Positions 1 to 5,076 of a stretch of DNA of 5,076 bases are shown here, piece after piece. The first letter of the stretch is position 1; every line of letters starts with the position of its first letter. The DNA comes from DASVLX01 sp035552275 (GTDB taxonomy: Bacteria; Actinomycetota; Actinomycetes; Mycobacteriales; Pseudonocardiaceae). The notes under the pieces are model-generated. The model saw only the letters and a list, made by a program, of their open reading frames with translations, did no database searches and was not told where the DNA came from. The DNA is taken from positions 1 through 5,076 of the forward strand of contig DASZLR010000286.1 of NCBI GenBank assembly GCA_035552275.1. Reading direction: 5' to 3'. Both the position numbers and the translations under genes were made by a program.

Positions 1-518
1 TGCACCGCGGTCCGTCCGGCGCGGGCGCGCTGAACACGCGGTTGCAGGAGGCACTGACCCCGGCCCGGCCGGATCTGCCGGAGCGCCGGTTCGGCGGCCG
101 AGTGTTCCGGATCGGCGACAAGGTCACCCAGATCCGCAACAACTACGACAAGGGCCGCAACGGCGTGTTCAACGGCACGCTGGGTGTGGTGACCGCGCTG
201 GACAACGAGGCGGCCAAGCTGACCGTGCGCACCGACGAGGACGAGGAAGTCGACTACGAGTTCGCCGAACTGGACGAGCTGGCGCACGCGTACGCGGTGA
301 CCATCCACCGCTCGCAGGGCAGCGAGTATCCCTGTGTCGTCATCCCGATCACCACCAGCTCGTGGATGATGTTGCAGCGCAACCTGTTGTACACGGCGGT
401 GACGAGGGCGAAGCGGCTGGTGGTGCTGGTCGGCTCGAAGAAGGCGATCGGGCAGGCGGTGCGCACCGCGAGCACCGGCCGCCGGCACACCGCGCTGGAC
501 CACCGGCTGCGCGGTTGA
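1..518 (+). CDS. recD2: RecD2-type SF1B DNA helicase, C-terminal part (5' truncated)
   Basis: This is the C-terminal end of an ATP-dependent 5'-3' DNA helicase of the RecD2 group, cytoplasmic and acting in DNA repair or recombination independently of a RecBCD complex. The frame is open from the window edge (first full codon at 3, reading HRGPSGAGALN), so the TTG at 42 is an internal codon and not a start. Visible parts are the GDKVTQIRNNYDKG and GVFNGTLGVV segments (about 111-194), which belong to the SH3-like insert of RecD2. They are followed by the UvrD-like C-terminal helicase domain, with motif V-like IHRSQGSEYP (303-332) and motif VI-like LLYTAVTRAKR (384-416), which carries the arginine finger region. 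The N-terminal domains and Walker A motif lie outside the window. The protein ends LRG at a TGA inside a hairpin shared with the convergent gene. The family call is firm; only the full length and true start are unknown. Confidence 0.93.
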   Translation, partial: HRGPSGAGALNTRLQEALTPARPDLPERRFGGRVFRIGDKVTQIRNNYDKGRNGVFNGTLGVVTALDNEAAKLTVRTDEDEEVDYEFAELDELAHAYAVTIHRSQGSEYPCVVIPITTSSWMMLQRNLLYTAVTRAKRLVVLVGSKKAIGQAVRTASTGRRHTALDHRLRG

Positions 519-548
519 TGCGCTCCTGTCGCTGGTTCAGCCGCGCAG
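507..548. terminator. Bidirectional hairpin terminator containing both stop codons
   Basis: CTGCGCGGTTGA (507-518) pairs with TCAGCCGCGCAG (537-548), a 12-bp inverted repeat with a single mismatch that becomes a U-G wobble in plus-strand RNA, around an 18-base loop. The outer 8 bp are perfect and pure G/C except one pair. Each arm is the last three codons plus stop of one gene, both ending Leu-Arg-Gly-stop. There is no T-tract on either side, which is common for actinobacterial terminators. Its place between convergent genes makes a shared terminator the natural reading, but termination itself is inferred. Confidence 0.55.
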
Positions 549-1139
549 GACGGCTTCGATTTCCAGCAGGATCTGCACCTTGCTGCCGACGATCAGCTTG
601 CCGTTGCCCAGCCGCGCGTCGAAGGAGACGCCGAAGTCGGTCCGGTCGATGGTGGTGCTGGCCGAGAACGCGACCTTCGGCTCGCCCTTGATGCCCTCGC
701 CGAAGCCGATCAGTTCCAGATCCAGGGTCACCGGGCGGGTAACGCCGTGCAGCGTCAGCTCGCCGTCGACGAGGAACCCGGTCGCCTCGTGCCGGCCGGC
801 CCCGTCAGCGGTGCGGATGCCCGTGGAGCGGAAGGTGGCGGTCGGATGGTTCTCGGTGTCCAGGAATTCGGCGGACAGCAGGTGTCGGTTGAACGACTCC
901 AGGCCGGTGTCGAACGAGGTCACGTCGATGGTCGCGGTGACGGACGACGCCAGCGGGTTCTCGGCGGTCACGATCTCGCCGCTGAACTTCTCGAAACTGC
1001 GCCGATACCTCGTCAATCCGACATGCCGGACCACAAAGGACACATCGGAATGCACCACGTCGATGTCCCAGGTGCCGGCCGCGTAGTCCGGAATGGTGTC
1101 CACGGCGGTGCTGGCGTTGGTCGTCGCTGCGTTGGTCAC
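537..1139 (-). CDS. YceI-family lipid-binding protein
   Basis: This is a 200-residue protein of the YceI family, extended lipocalin-like beta-barrels that bind polyisoprenoid or other amphiphilic chains in characterised members. The family pattern is complete: AGTWDIDVVHSDVSFVVRH (21-39) at the first strand, then RHLLSAEFLDTENHP (85-99), GELTLHGVTRPVTL (126-139), TTIDRTDFGVSF (162-173) and a closing strand KLIVGSKVQILLEIEA (181-196). Length is normal for the family. No signal peptide or membrane segment is seen, so the product is probably cytoplasmic, unlike the periplasmic E. coli protein. The GTG at 1139 is chosen because the upstream promoter-like elements end against it; a GTG at 1103 (residue 13) would also leave the whole domain intact. 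No convincing Shine-Dalgarno precedes either, which fits a leaderless message. It is transcribed alone, convergent with the helicase gene. The ligand is unknown. Confidence 0.94.
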   Translation of the reverse strand: MTNAATTNASTAVDTIPDYAAGTWDIDVVHSDVSFVVRHVGLTRYRRSFEKFSGEIVTAENPLASSVTATIDVTSFDTGLESFNRHLLSAEFLDTENHPTATFRSTGIRTADGAGRHEATGFLVDGELTLHGVTRPVTLDLELIGFGEGIKGEPKVAFSASTTIDRTDFGVSFDARLGNGKLIVGSKVQILLEIEAVLRG

Positions 1140-1141
1140 CG

Positions 1142-1154
1142 TGCCAGGCTGGCA
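1142..1154. promoter_or_regulatory. 13-bp palindrome at the YceI-family gene start
   Basis: TGCCAG-G-CTGGCA is a perfect palindrome with 6-bp arms and one central base. It lies 3 to 15 bases before the GTG start and covers the candidate -10 hexamer completely. A symmetric site in this position is where a repressor would sit, but no regulator is identifiable and a chance palindrome in GC-rich DNA is possible. Confidence 0.3.
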
Positions 1155-1174
1155 AAACCGGCCGGCATCGTCAA
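1146..1174 (-). promoter_or_regulatory. Candidate promoter of the YceI-family gene
   Basis: On the minus strand a TTGACG -35 box (1174-1169, five of six consensus bases) is followed after 17 bases by CAGCCT (1151-1146), a weak -10 with A at the second and T at the last position. Six bases separate this hexamer from the GTG at 1139, so transcription would begin at or next to the start codon, giving a leaderless message. The -35 is convincing, the -10 much less so. Confidence 0.4.
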
Positions 1175-1207
1175 CGCGAGGGCAACCATGTCCCAGGCGG
1201 TGAGAGA

Positions 1208-1885
1208 TTATCGGGTCTGCGGCCGGACCAGGCCGATCTGGTACGCGAACACCACGGCCTGTACCCGGTCCCGCAGTTCCAGCTTGTTCAGCATCCGGCC
1301 GACGTGGGTTTTCACGGTCGCGTCGGACACGGACAGGAGTTCGGCGATCTCGGCGTTCGACAGGCCGCGGGCGACGTGGGCGAGCACCTCGCGCTCCCGG
1401 TCGGTCAGGATGTCCAGTCGGTTCTCCGGATCGGCCGGGGCGTCGCAGCGCGGATCGGGCAGTTGGTGCGCCATGGTGTCCAGCAGCCGGCGGGTCACCC
1501 GCGGCGCGACCACGGCATCGCCGCTGGCGACCGCCCGGATCGCGGACAGCAGGTCTTCGGGCGGGACGTTCTTGAGCAGGAATCCGCTCGCACCGGCCCG
1601 CAGCCCGGCGAAGGCGTACTCGTCCAGGTCGAAGGTGGTGAGGATGAGTACCCGGGACCGGCTGTGCCCGGCGACGATTCGCCGGGTCGCCTCGACGCCG
1701 TCGATGCCCGGCATCCGGACGTCCATCAGCACCACGTCCGGATCGAGCTCGGCGGTCTGGGCGACCGCCGTGGCGCCGTCGGCGGCCTCGCCGAGCACTC
1801 GCATGTCCTCCTGTGAGTTGAGGATCATCCGGAAACCCATGCGCAGCAACGGTTCGTCGTCCACCAGCAGGATGCCGATCGTCAC
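1208..1885 (-). CDS. NarL/LuxR-family response regulator
   Basis: This 225-residue DNA-binding response regulator is the output half of the adjacent two-component system. The receiver domain (about 2-118) shows the acidic pair D9-D10, the phosphoacceptor D55 in VLMDVRMPGIDG, T83/T84, Y90 and K105. A linker (about 119-157) leads to a LuxR-type helix-turn-helix (about 158-222) with LTDREREVLAHVARGLSNAEIAELLSVSDATVKTHVGRMLNKL spread over residues 160 to about 202. All phosphorylation residues are present, so it should be switchable. The GTG at 1885 is chosen because it begins directly at the receiver (VTIGILLVDDEP) and overlaps the kinase stop by four bases (GTGA), the usual sign of translational coupling. 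GGTGA lies four bases ahead of it as a possible ribosome site. The same frame stays open far upstream inside the kinase gene, but those residues are Arg/Ala/Gly-rich nonsense. It is the last gene of the operon and ends at TAA. The likely target is the operon's own promoter, by inference from similar modules. Confidence 0.95.
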   Translation of the reverse strand: MTIGILLVDDEPLLRMGFRMILNSQEDMRVLGEAADGATAVAQTAELDPDVVLMDVRMPGIDGVEATRRIVAGHSRSRVLILTTFDLDEYAFAGLRAGASGFLLKNVPPEDLLSAIRAVASGDAVVAPRVTRRLLDTMAHQLPDPRCDAPADPENRLDILTDREREVLAHVARGLSNAEIAELLSVSDATVKTHVGRMLNKLELRDRVQAVVFAYQIGLVRPQTR

Positions 1886-3195
1886 GCGGTCACCGCCTGG
1901 CCGGCTCTGGTGGGCTCGCTGACGTCGGTGGGCTGGCTGGGCTCGCTGGGCGCCGCGTCGACGTCGAGCCGGGCGTGCACCTGCCAGCCGTGACCGGGCC
2001 GAGGGCCGGCGGACACGCTGCCGCCGAACATCGCGGCGCGTTCCCGCATCCCGATCAGCCCGTGGCCGCCGTGGACCGGCTCCCGGCCCGAGCCGGCCGA
2101 GCCGGTTGAGCTGCCGCTGTGTCCGTCGTCGACTATCCGGATGTCGATCACCGGCGCGTCGTAGCGCAGCAGCACCCGGGCCTCGGTGGCCTGCCGGGCG
2201 TGCTTGAGGACATTGGTGAGGGCTTCCTGGATCATCCGGAACAGCGCGAGTTCGGCGGTCGACGGGACCGGGAACGGCGTTCCGCTGACCGTCCAGGTCG
2301 CTTCGAGACCGGCGGCCCGCACCTGCGCGACCAGATCGTCCACCTGGCCGATACCCGGTTGCGGGGTGCGCGGCGAAGCGGGATCGCCGTCCCGCAGGAC
2401 GCCGAGCAGCCGGTGCATCTCGCCCAGCGCCTGCCGGCCGGTGTCGGACACCTGCCGGGCGGCGGACTCGGCGTCCGGCGAGCCGGTCCGAGCGGCGAAC
2501 GCCGCCCCGTCGGCGAGCGCGATCATCACCGACAGGTTGTGCGCCACGATGTCGTGCATCTCGCGGGCGATCCGGGCGCGCTCGCGGGCGGCGGCGATCT
2601 CCGCCTGCTGGTCCCGCTCCCGTTCGGCGCGCACCGCCCGATCCTCCAGCGAGGCCAGGTAGTCGCGCCGGGTGCGGACGTTGATGCCGAGCAGGAACGC
2701 GGCCGCCACCAGGCCGGACAGGAAGATGAACAACGGCAACGCCTGGGACGCGGTGGTCCAGCGCAGCACGGCCATCCCGACGCCGATCTCCAACACGCCG
2801 GCGGCGGCCAGCGCCGCTCGCCGCTGGCTCTGCGCGGCCACCGTGTACAGGCCGATGAGCAGCGCCGCATCCGCGACCAGCAGATAGCCGACCAGCCACT
2901 GCACGCTGGCCACCACGCACATCGCGGCGAACACGCCGACCGGATATCGGCGGCGCAACACCAGCGGCCCGCACAGCAACACGGCGAACATCAGCATCAG
3001 CCATGGCGGGCCGTGGAGGATGTGGTCGCCGCTGGCGCCGTGGCCGCCCTTGCTCATCACGAAAACGAACAGCACCACCGCCTTGGCCGCGTCGGACAGC
3101 AGCGGATGCCGGGCCAGCCAGCCGCGCAGTCGGGTCAGGCCGGGCAGCTCGATGGCTGCCCGGCCGGTCGTGCTTGTGCTCACGTGACCCATCAT
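1882..3195 (-). CDS. Sensor histidine kinase, DesK/NarX-like (HisKA_3) type
   Basis: This 437-residue membrane kinase pairs with the response regulator that overlaps its 3' end. The N-terminal half is membrane-embedded, with hydrophobic segments near 36-48, 65-80, 85-106, 107-121, 129-146 and 152-171 (five or six crossings) and almost no extracellular domain, so a signal would be sensed in or at the membrane. A charged helix (about 172-205) leads into the dimerisation/phosphoacceptor motif ARIAREMHDIVAHNLSVM with H214. The HATPase domain has MIQEALTNVLKHA (321-333, N328), the DDG G1 box (356-358) and GGHGLIGMRER (376-386). A Ser/Gly-rich stretch (359-370) enlarges the ATP lid, and S360 stands where the second glycine of DxGxG is usual. 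The last 25 residues are a Pro/Ser/Thr tail. ATG 3195 is taken as the start, 13 bases after the permease stop; ATG 3192 and GTG 3183 are alternatives without effect on the domains. No strong ribosome site is visible. Confidence 0.95.
   Translation of the reverse strand: MMGHVSTSTTGRAAIELPGLTRLRGWLARHPLLSDAAKAVVLFVFVMSKGGHGASGDHILHGPPWLMLMFAVLLCGPLVLRRRYPVGVFAAMCVVASVQWLVGYLLVADAALLIGLYTVAAQSQRRAALAAAGVLEIGVGMAVLRWTTASQALPLFIFLSGLVAAAFLLGINVRTRRDYLASLEDRAVRAERERDQQAEIAAARERARIAREMHDIVAHNLSVMIALADGAAFAARTGSPDAESAARQVSDTGRQALGEMHRLLGVLRDGDPASPRTPQPGIGQVDDLVAQVRAAGLEATWTVSGTPFPVPSTAELALFRMIQEALTNVLKHARQATEARVLLRYDAPVIDIRIVDDGHSGSSTGSAGSGREPVHGGHGLIGMRERAAMFGGSVSAGPRPGHGWQVHARLDVDAAPSEPSQPTDVSEPTRAGQAVTA
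1911..1948. repeat. Short in-frame direct repeat in the kinase C-terminal tail
   Basis: TGGGCTCGCTG occurs at 1911-1921 and again at 1938-1948, exactly 27 bases apart. On the coding (minus) strand it gives two Ser-Glu-Pro units nine residues apart (417-419 and 426-428) in the disordered tail behind the ATPase domain. It looks like a small tandem duplication within a tail under little constraint. Confidence 0.5.
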
Positions 3196-3208
3196 GCTCG
3201 CTCGCCGG

Positions 3209-4060
3209 TCAGGCGTCCCTACGCCGGAGCAGGAACCCGCCGACGATCAGCGCCACCGCCGCGTAGATACAGAACACCCCAAAGCCGGTCCACGGCGCCA
3301 GCATCCCGGGATCGGTGTGCAGCGTCAGGATTTCCTGGCCGGCATTGCTGGGCAGGTACGGGCTGATGTGCTCGGACCACGTCGTCGGCAGTGCGTCCAC
3401 CAGGACCGGCAGCACCAGCAGGATGCCGAACAGGGTCGCGATGGTGCCGGCGGTGTTGCGGATGATGAAGCCGAGCCCGACGCCGAGCAGGCCCACCACC
3501 GTGATGTAGAGGCCCACGCCGATGACTGTCCGCAGCACGCCCGGAGCGGACAGCGTGGTGTTGATGTGGATCGGCGACAGCAGCGCCTGGCCGATCAGGA
3601 ACGCGACGATCGCGGCCGCCGTGGTGACGACGAAGGCGATCGCGGCGAACACAGCGGACTTGGCCACCAGCACCGGAATTCGCTTCGGCGCGGCCGCGAG
3701 GCTGGACCGGATCATGCCGGTGCCGTACTCGCCCGTGATCACCATGATGCCGAGCACGCCAACGACGAGTTGCGCGATCGCCCAGCCGTGCAGGCTGACA
3801 CCGGTCGGATTGAAGTGGAACCGCTCGGCAGGATCGATCTGCGCCCAACGGTTTTCGGTGAAGAAGGAGATCAGCGCGCCGAGCCCGATCATGGCGACGA
3901 CGGTTCCGGCGAGGGTGAAGTAGGAGGACCGCAGGGACCAGAACTTGACCCATTCGGAGCGCAGCAGCCGCGGCAGGGTCACCTTGATGTCGGTGGGCAG
4001 CCCGGTGGGCGGCAGAGCGCCCGCGGCCGGCGTGCCCTCGTCGACGATGGTCGTGCTCAT
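3209..4060 (-). CDS. ABC-2-type transporter permease
   Basis: This 283-residue integral membrane protein forms the channel of an ABC exporter driven by the ATPase encoded just upstream. A cytoplasmic N-terminus (1-46) contains the family-typical LLRSEWVKFWSLRSSY (32-47). Six hydrophobic segments follow, near 47-67, 92-110, 133-160, 174-199, 203-221 and 256-278. Between the second and third lies the conserved cytoplasmic motif ITGEYGTGMIRSSLAAAPKR (108-127), characteristic of actinobacterial ABC-2 permeases. The first outer loop (68-91) is small. Only one permease gene is present, so a homodimer is expected. The ATG at 4060 overlaps the ATPase stop as ATGA and is preceded by a good ribosome site. 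The substrate cannot be read from the sequence; with the neighbouring two-component system an antimicrobial, lipid or peptide is the usual guess. Confidence 0.93.
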   Translation of the reverse strand: MSTTIVDEGTPAAGALPPTGLPTDIKVTLPRLLRSEWVKFWSLRSSYFTLAGTVVAMIGLGALISFFTENRWAQIDPAERFHFNPTGVSLHGWAIAQLVVGVLGIMVITGEYGTGMIRSSLAAAPKRIPVLVAKSAVFAAIAFVVTTAAAIVAFLIGQALLSPIHINTTLSAPGVLRTVIGVGLYITVVGLLGVGLGFIIRNTAGTIATLFGILLVLPVLVDALPTTWSEHISPYLPSNAGQEILTLHTDPGMLAPWTGFGVFCIYAAVALIVGGFLLRRRDA

Positions 4061-4983
4061 GCCGCTGCCCCCTCGTGCGCCGCGTCGGTGTGGAATTCCA
4101 CCGAGTCCTGGGTGATGTCCATGAACGCCTCTTCCAGCGAGGCCTGCACCGGCGTCAGCTCCGCCAGCGGAATCGCGTTGTCGCAGGCGAACTGGCCGAT
4201 CTGTGAGCCGGTCAGGCCGTGCACCTCAAGCAGCCCCGGTTCCATTGCGGTCACGCTGACGTCGGGACCGGCGATCAACTCGCGCAGCTTGGTGGCCTGC
4301 TCGGTGCGCACCCGGACGACCTTGCGGGAGGACTGGGCGGTCAGCTCCTCGACCGAGGCGTTGGCGATCAGCCTGCCCTTGCCGATCACGATCAGATGCT
4401 CGGCGGTCAGCGCCATCTCGCTCATCAGGTGCGAGGACAGGAACACTGTCCGGCCCTCGGCGGCCAACGTGCGCAGCAGGTTGCGGATCCACCGCACGCC
4501 CTCTGGGTCGAGCCCGTTGACCGGCTCGTCCAGCACCAGCGTCGCCGGGTCGCCGAGCAGCGCGGCGGCGATGCCCAGCCGCTGCCCCATGCCCAATGAG
4601 AACCCGCCGACCCGCTTGCGGGCCACTTCCTGCAATCCGACCAGGTCGATCACTTCCTCGACGCGGCGCTTGGGAATGCCGTGGGTCAGCGCCTGCGCCA
4701 GCAGGTGGTGGTAGGCGGACCGGCCGGTGTGCACGGCCTTTGCCTCCAGCAAGGCGCCGACCTCGCGCAGCGGCGCGGCGTGCTCGGCGTAGTGCTTGCC
4801 GTTGACGGTGACGTCGCCCTCGGTGGGCGCGTCCAGCCCCAGGATCAGTCGCATGGTGGTCGACTTGCCGGCGCCGTTTGGCCCCAGGAAGCCGGTCACG
4901 ATGCCGGGCCGCACGGAGAACGTCAGGTCGTCCACCGCGGTCTTCGGTCCGTAGCGTTTGGTCACGCCTCTTAGTTCGATCAT
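4057..4983 (-). CDS. ABC transporter ATP-binding protein (BcrA/DrrA/LanF-like)
   Basis: This 308-residue cytoplasmic ATPase powers the adjacent permease. One nucleotide-binding domain (about 1-215) has Walker A GPNGAGKST (34-42), the ABC signature FSLGMGQ (128-134), Walker B TLVLDE (148-153), D-loop NGLDP (156-160) and switch histidine H185 in LSSHLMSEM. All catalytic residues are intact. At the Q-loop position the sequence reads VGALLEAKAV, with E80 in place of glutamine, as in the BcrA and LanF branch. A C-terminal extension (about 216-308) ends in the ASLEEAFMDIT motif (281-291) common to drug and peptide exporters of this group. It is the first gene of the operon and overlaps the permease start by four bases. 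The ATG at 4983 begins directly at the first strand (MIELRGVTKRYG), so no shorter start is plausible; no Shine-Dalgarno is seen, consistent with a leaderless message. The substrate is unknown. Confidence 0.96.
   Translation of the reverse strand: MIELRGVTKRYGPKTAVDDLTFSVRPGIVTGFLGPNGAGKSTTMRLILGLDAPTEGDVTVNGKHYAEHAAPLREVGALLEAKAVHTGRSAYHHLLAQALTHGIPKRRVEEVIDLVGLQEVARKRVGGFSLGMGQRLGIAAALLGDPATLVLDEPVNGLDPEGVRWIRNLLRTLAAEGRTVFLSSHLMSEMALTAEHLIVIGKGRLIANASVEELTAQSSRKVVRVRTEQATKLRELIAGPDVSVTAMEPGLLEVHGLTGSQIGQFACDNAIPLAELTPVQASLEEAFMDITQDSVEFHTDAAHEGAAA
4068..4074 (-). promoter_or_regulatory. Ribosome binding site of the permease gene
   Basis: GAGGGGG on the minus strand lies seven bases before the ATG at 4060, inside the end of the ATPase gene. 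It is the clearest Shine-Dalgarno in the window and fixes the permease start. Confidence 0.75.
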
Positions 4984-4990
4984 GGCGGTA

Positions 4991-5019
4991 ACGCTATTCG
5001 GATCGAAGCCCGCTGACGC
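4991..5019 (-). promoter_or_regulatory. Candidate promoter of the ABC/two-component operon, probably leaderless
   Basis: On the minus strand TAGCGT (4996-4991) fits the actinobacterial TANNNT -10 pattern and is followed by exactly seven bases before the ATG at 4983, so the transcript would begin at or beside the start codon. Seventeen bases upstream is GCGTCA (5019-5014), a poor -35 with three of six consensus bases. A good -10 with a poor -35 is what an activator-dependent promoter looks like. Confidence 0.5.
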
Positions 5020-5021
5020 CA

Positions 5022-5065
5022 GCCGGGAAGTTGATATTTCAGCCGGAACGTGTGCGACTTCCGGC
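5022..5065. promoter_or_regulatory. Cluster of three GCCGG(G)AA half-sites upstream of the operon
   Basis: GCCGGGAAGT (5022-5031) and GCCGGAACGT (5042-5051) are direct copies 20 bases apart, and ACTTCCGGC (5057-5065) is an inverted copy. The second and third form a perfect 7-bp dyad GCCGGAA/TTCCGGC with a 10-base spacer (5042-5065); the first and third pair over 9 bp with one bulged G. The first copy begins two bases upstream of the candidate -35. This layout suits an operator for a dimeric activator, with the operon's own NarL-type regulator the obvious candidate, but a hairpin role is not excluded. The only A/T-rich patch here (5031-5039) lies between the first two copies. No further coding region is apparent in 4984-5076. 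Confidence 0.4.
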
Positions 5066-5076
5066 GTAGTGACTAC
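5066..5076. repeat. Small palindrome at the right edge
   Basis: GTAGT-G-ACTAC is a perfect 11-bp palindrome ending at the last base of the window, directly after the half-site cluster. It may be part of the same regulatory region or of a neighbouring promoter beyond the edge. It is short enough to be chance. Confidence 0.2.

Noticed and set aside
42..44. TTG as the start of the helicase gene
   Set aside because: The frame is open to the window edge and the residues before it (HRGPSGAGALN) continue the RecD2 family sequence, so the gene is truncated by the window.
1140..1207. Terminator behind the response regulator
   Set aside because: No stem of useful length with a T-tract was found here; a GGG/CCC pairing around 1180-1194 is only three base pairs. 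Read-through into the YceI-family gene cannot be excluded.
747..1922. Plus-strand open frame across the YceI-family gene, the gap and the response regulator
   Set aside because: It runs antisense to two well-supported genes and reads as Ser/Arg/Thr-rich low-complexity sequence.
1886..3004. Apparent N-terminal extension of the response regulator (a 598-residue fusion)
   Set aside because: The in-frame upstream residues are Arg/Gly/Ala nonsense lying in another frame of the kinase gene. The receiver domain begins exactly at the GTG at 1885.
2119..3366. Long plus-strand open frame (415 codons) opposite the histidine kinase
   Set aside because: Composition is His/Gln/Arg/Gly-rich and low in hydrophobic residues, with no motif. 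The opposite strand encodes a complete kinase with H, N and G boxes.
3194..4714. Long plus-strand open frame (506 codons) opposite the permease and ATPase
   Set aside because: It is rich in Arg, Gln, Asp and Ser with no recognisable domain and lies opposite two clear genes. It is an antisense shadow produced by GC-rich third codon positions.
5031..5060. Rightward promoter for a divergent gene beyond the edge (TTGATA at 5031)
   Set aside because: No TANNNT-like -10 lies at 16-19 bases downstream on the plus strand, so the single hexamer is not enough.

Overview
The window is dense, high-GC, double-stranded chromosomal sequence of actinobacterial character. Codons end mostly in G or C, GTG is used as a start codon, promoter-like elements sit directly against start codons, and the protein families (RecD2 helicase, signal-peptide-less YceI protein, DesK/NarL-type two-component pair next to an ABC-2 transporter) are typical of Actinomycetota. 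The exact genus cannot be read from the sequence; an order such as Pseudonocardiales would fit, but that is a low-confidence guess. I see no mobile element, CRISPR array, RNA gene or phage gene, and no gene-free stretch longer than 93 bases.

Layout. The left edge carries the C-terminal end of a RecD2-type SF1B helicase gene on the plus strand (to 518). It converges on a YceI-family gene on the minus strand (537-1139), with only 18 bases between the two stop codons. A near-perfect 12-bp inverted repeat contains both stop codons and is the likely shared, bidirectional terminator. A 68-base gap (1140-1207) holds the probable yceI-family promoter and a 13-bp palindrome. The remainder (1208-4983) is a four-gene minus-strand operon, read right to left: ABC transporter ATPase, ABC-2 permease, sensor histidine kinase, NarL/LuxR-type response regulator. 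ATPase/permease and kinase/regulator each overlap by 4 bases, and permease and kinase are 13 bases apart. The 93 bases to the right (4984-5076) hold the likely operon promoter and a cluster of GCCGG(G)AA-like half-sites.

How the genes work together. The operon pairs a one-ATPase, one-permease exporter with its own two-component system. In known cases such modules sense a membrane-active compound, lipid state or antibiotic and induce the transporter. The ATPase has glutamate where most ABC proteins have the Q-loop glutamine, a feature shared with the BcrA/LanF branch, so detoxification of or immunity to a peptide or lipid-like antimicrobial is a reasonable but unproven guess. The YceI-family protein and RecD2 helicase appear to be independent neighbours.

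Nothing here is clearly a new biological system. The most useful leads are the stop-codon-embedded bidirectional hairpin, two candidate leaderless promoters, the upstream half-site cluster that could be the regulator's operator, and the E-loop of the ATPase.
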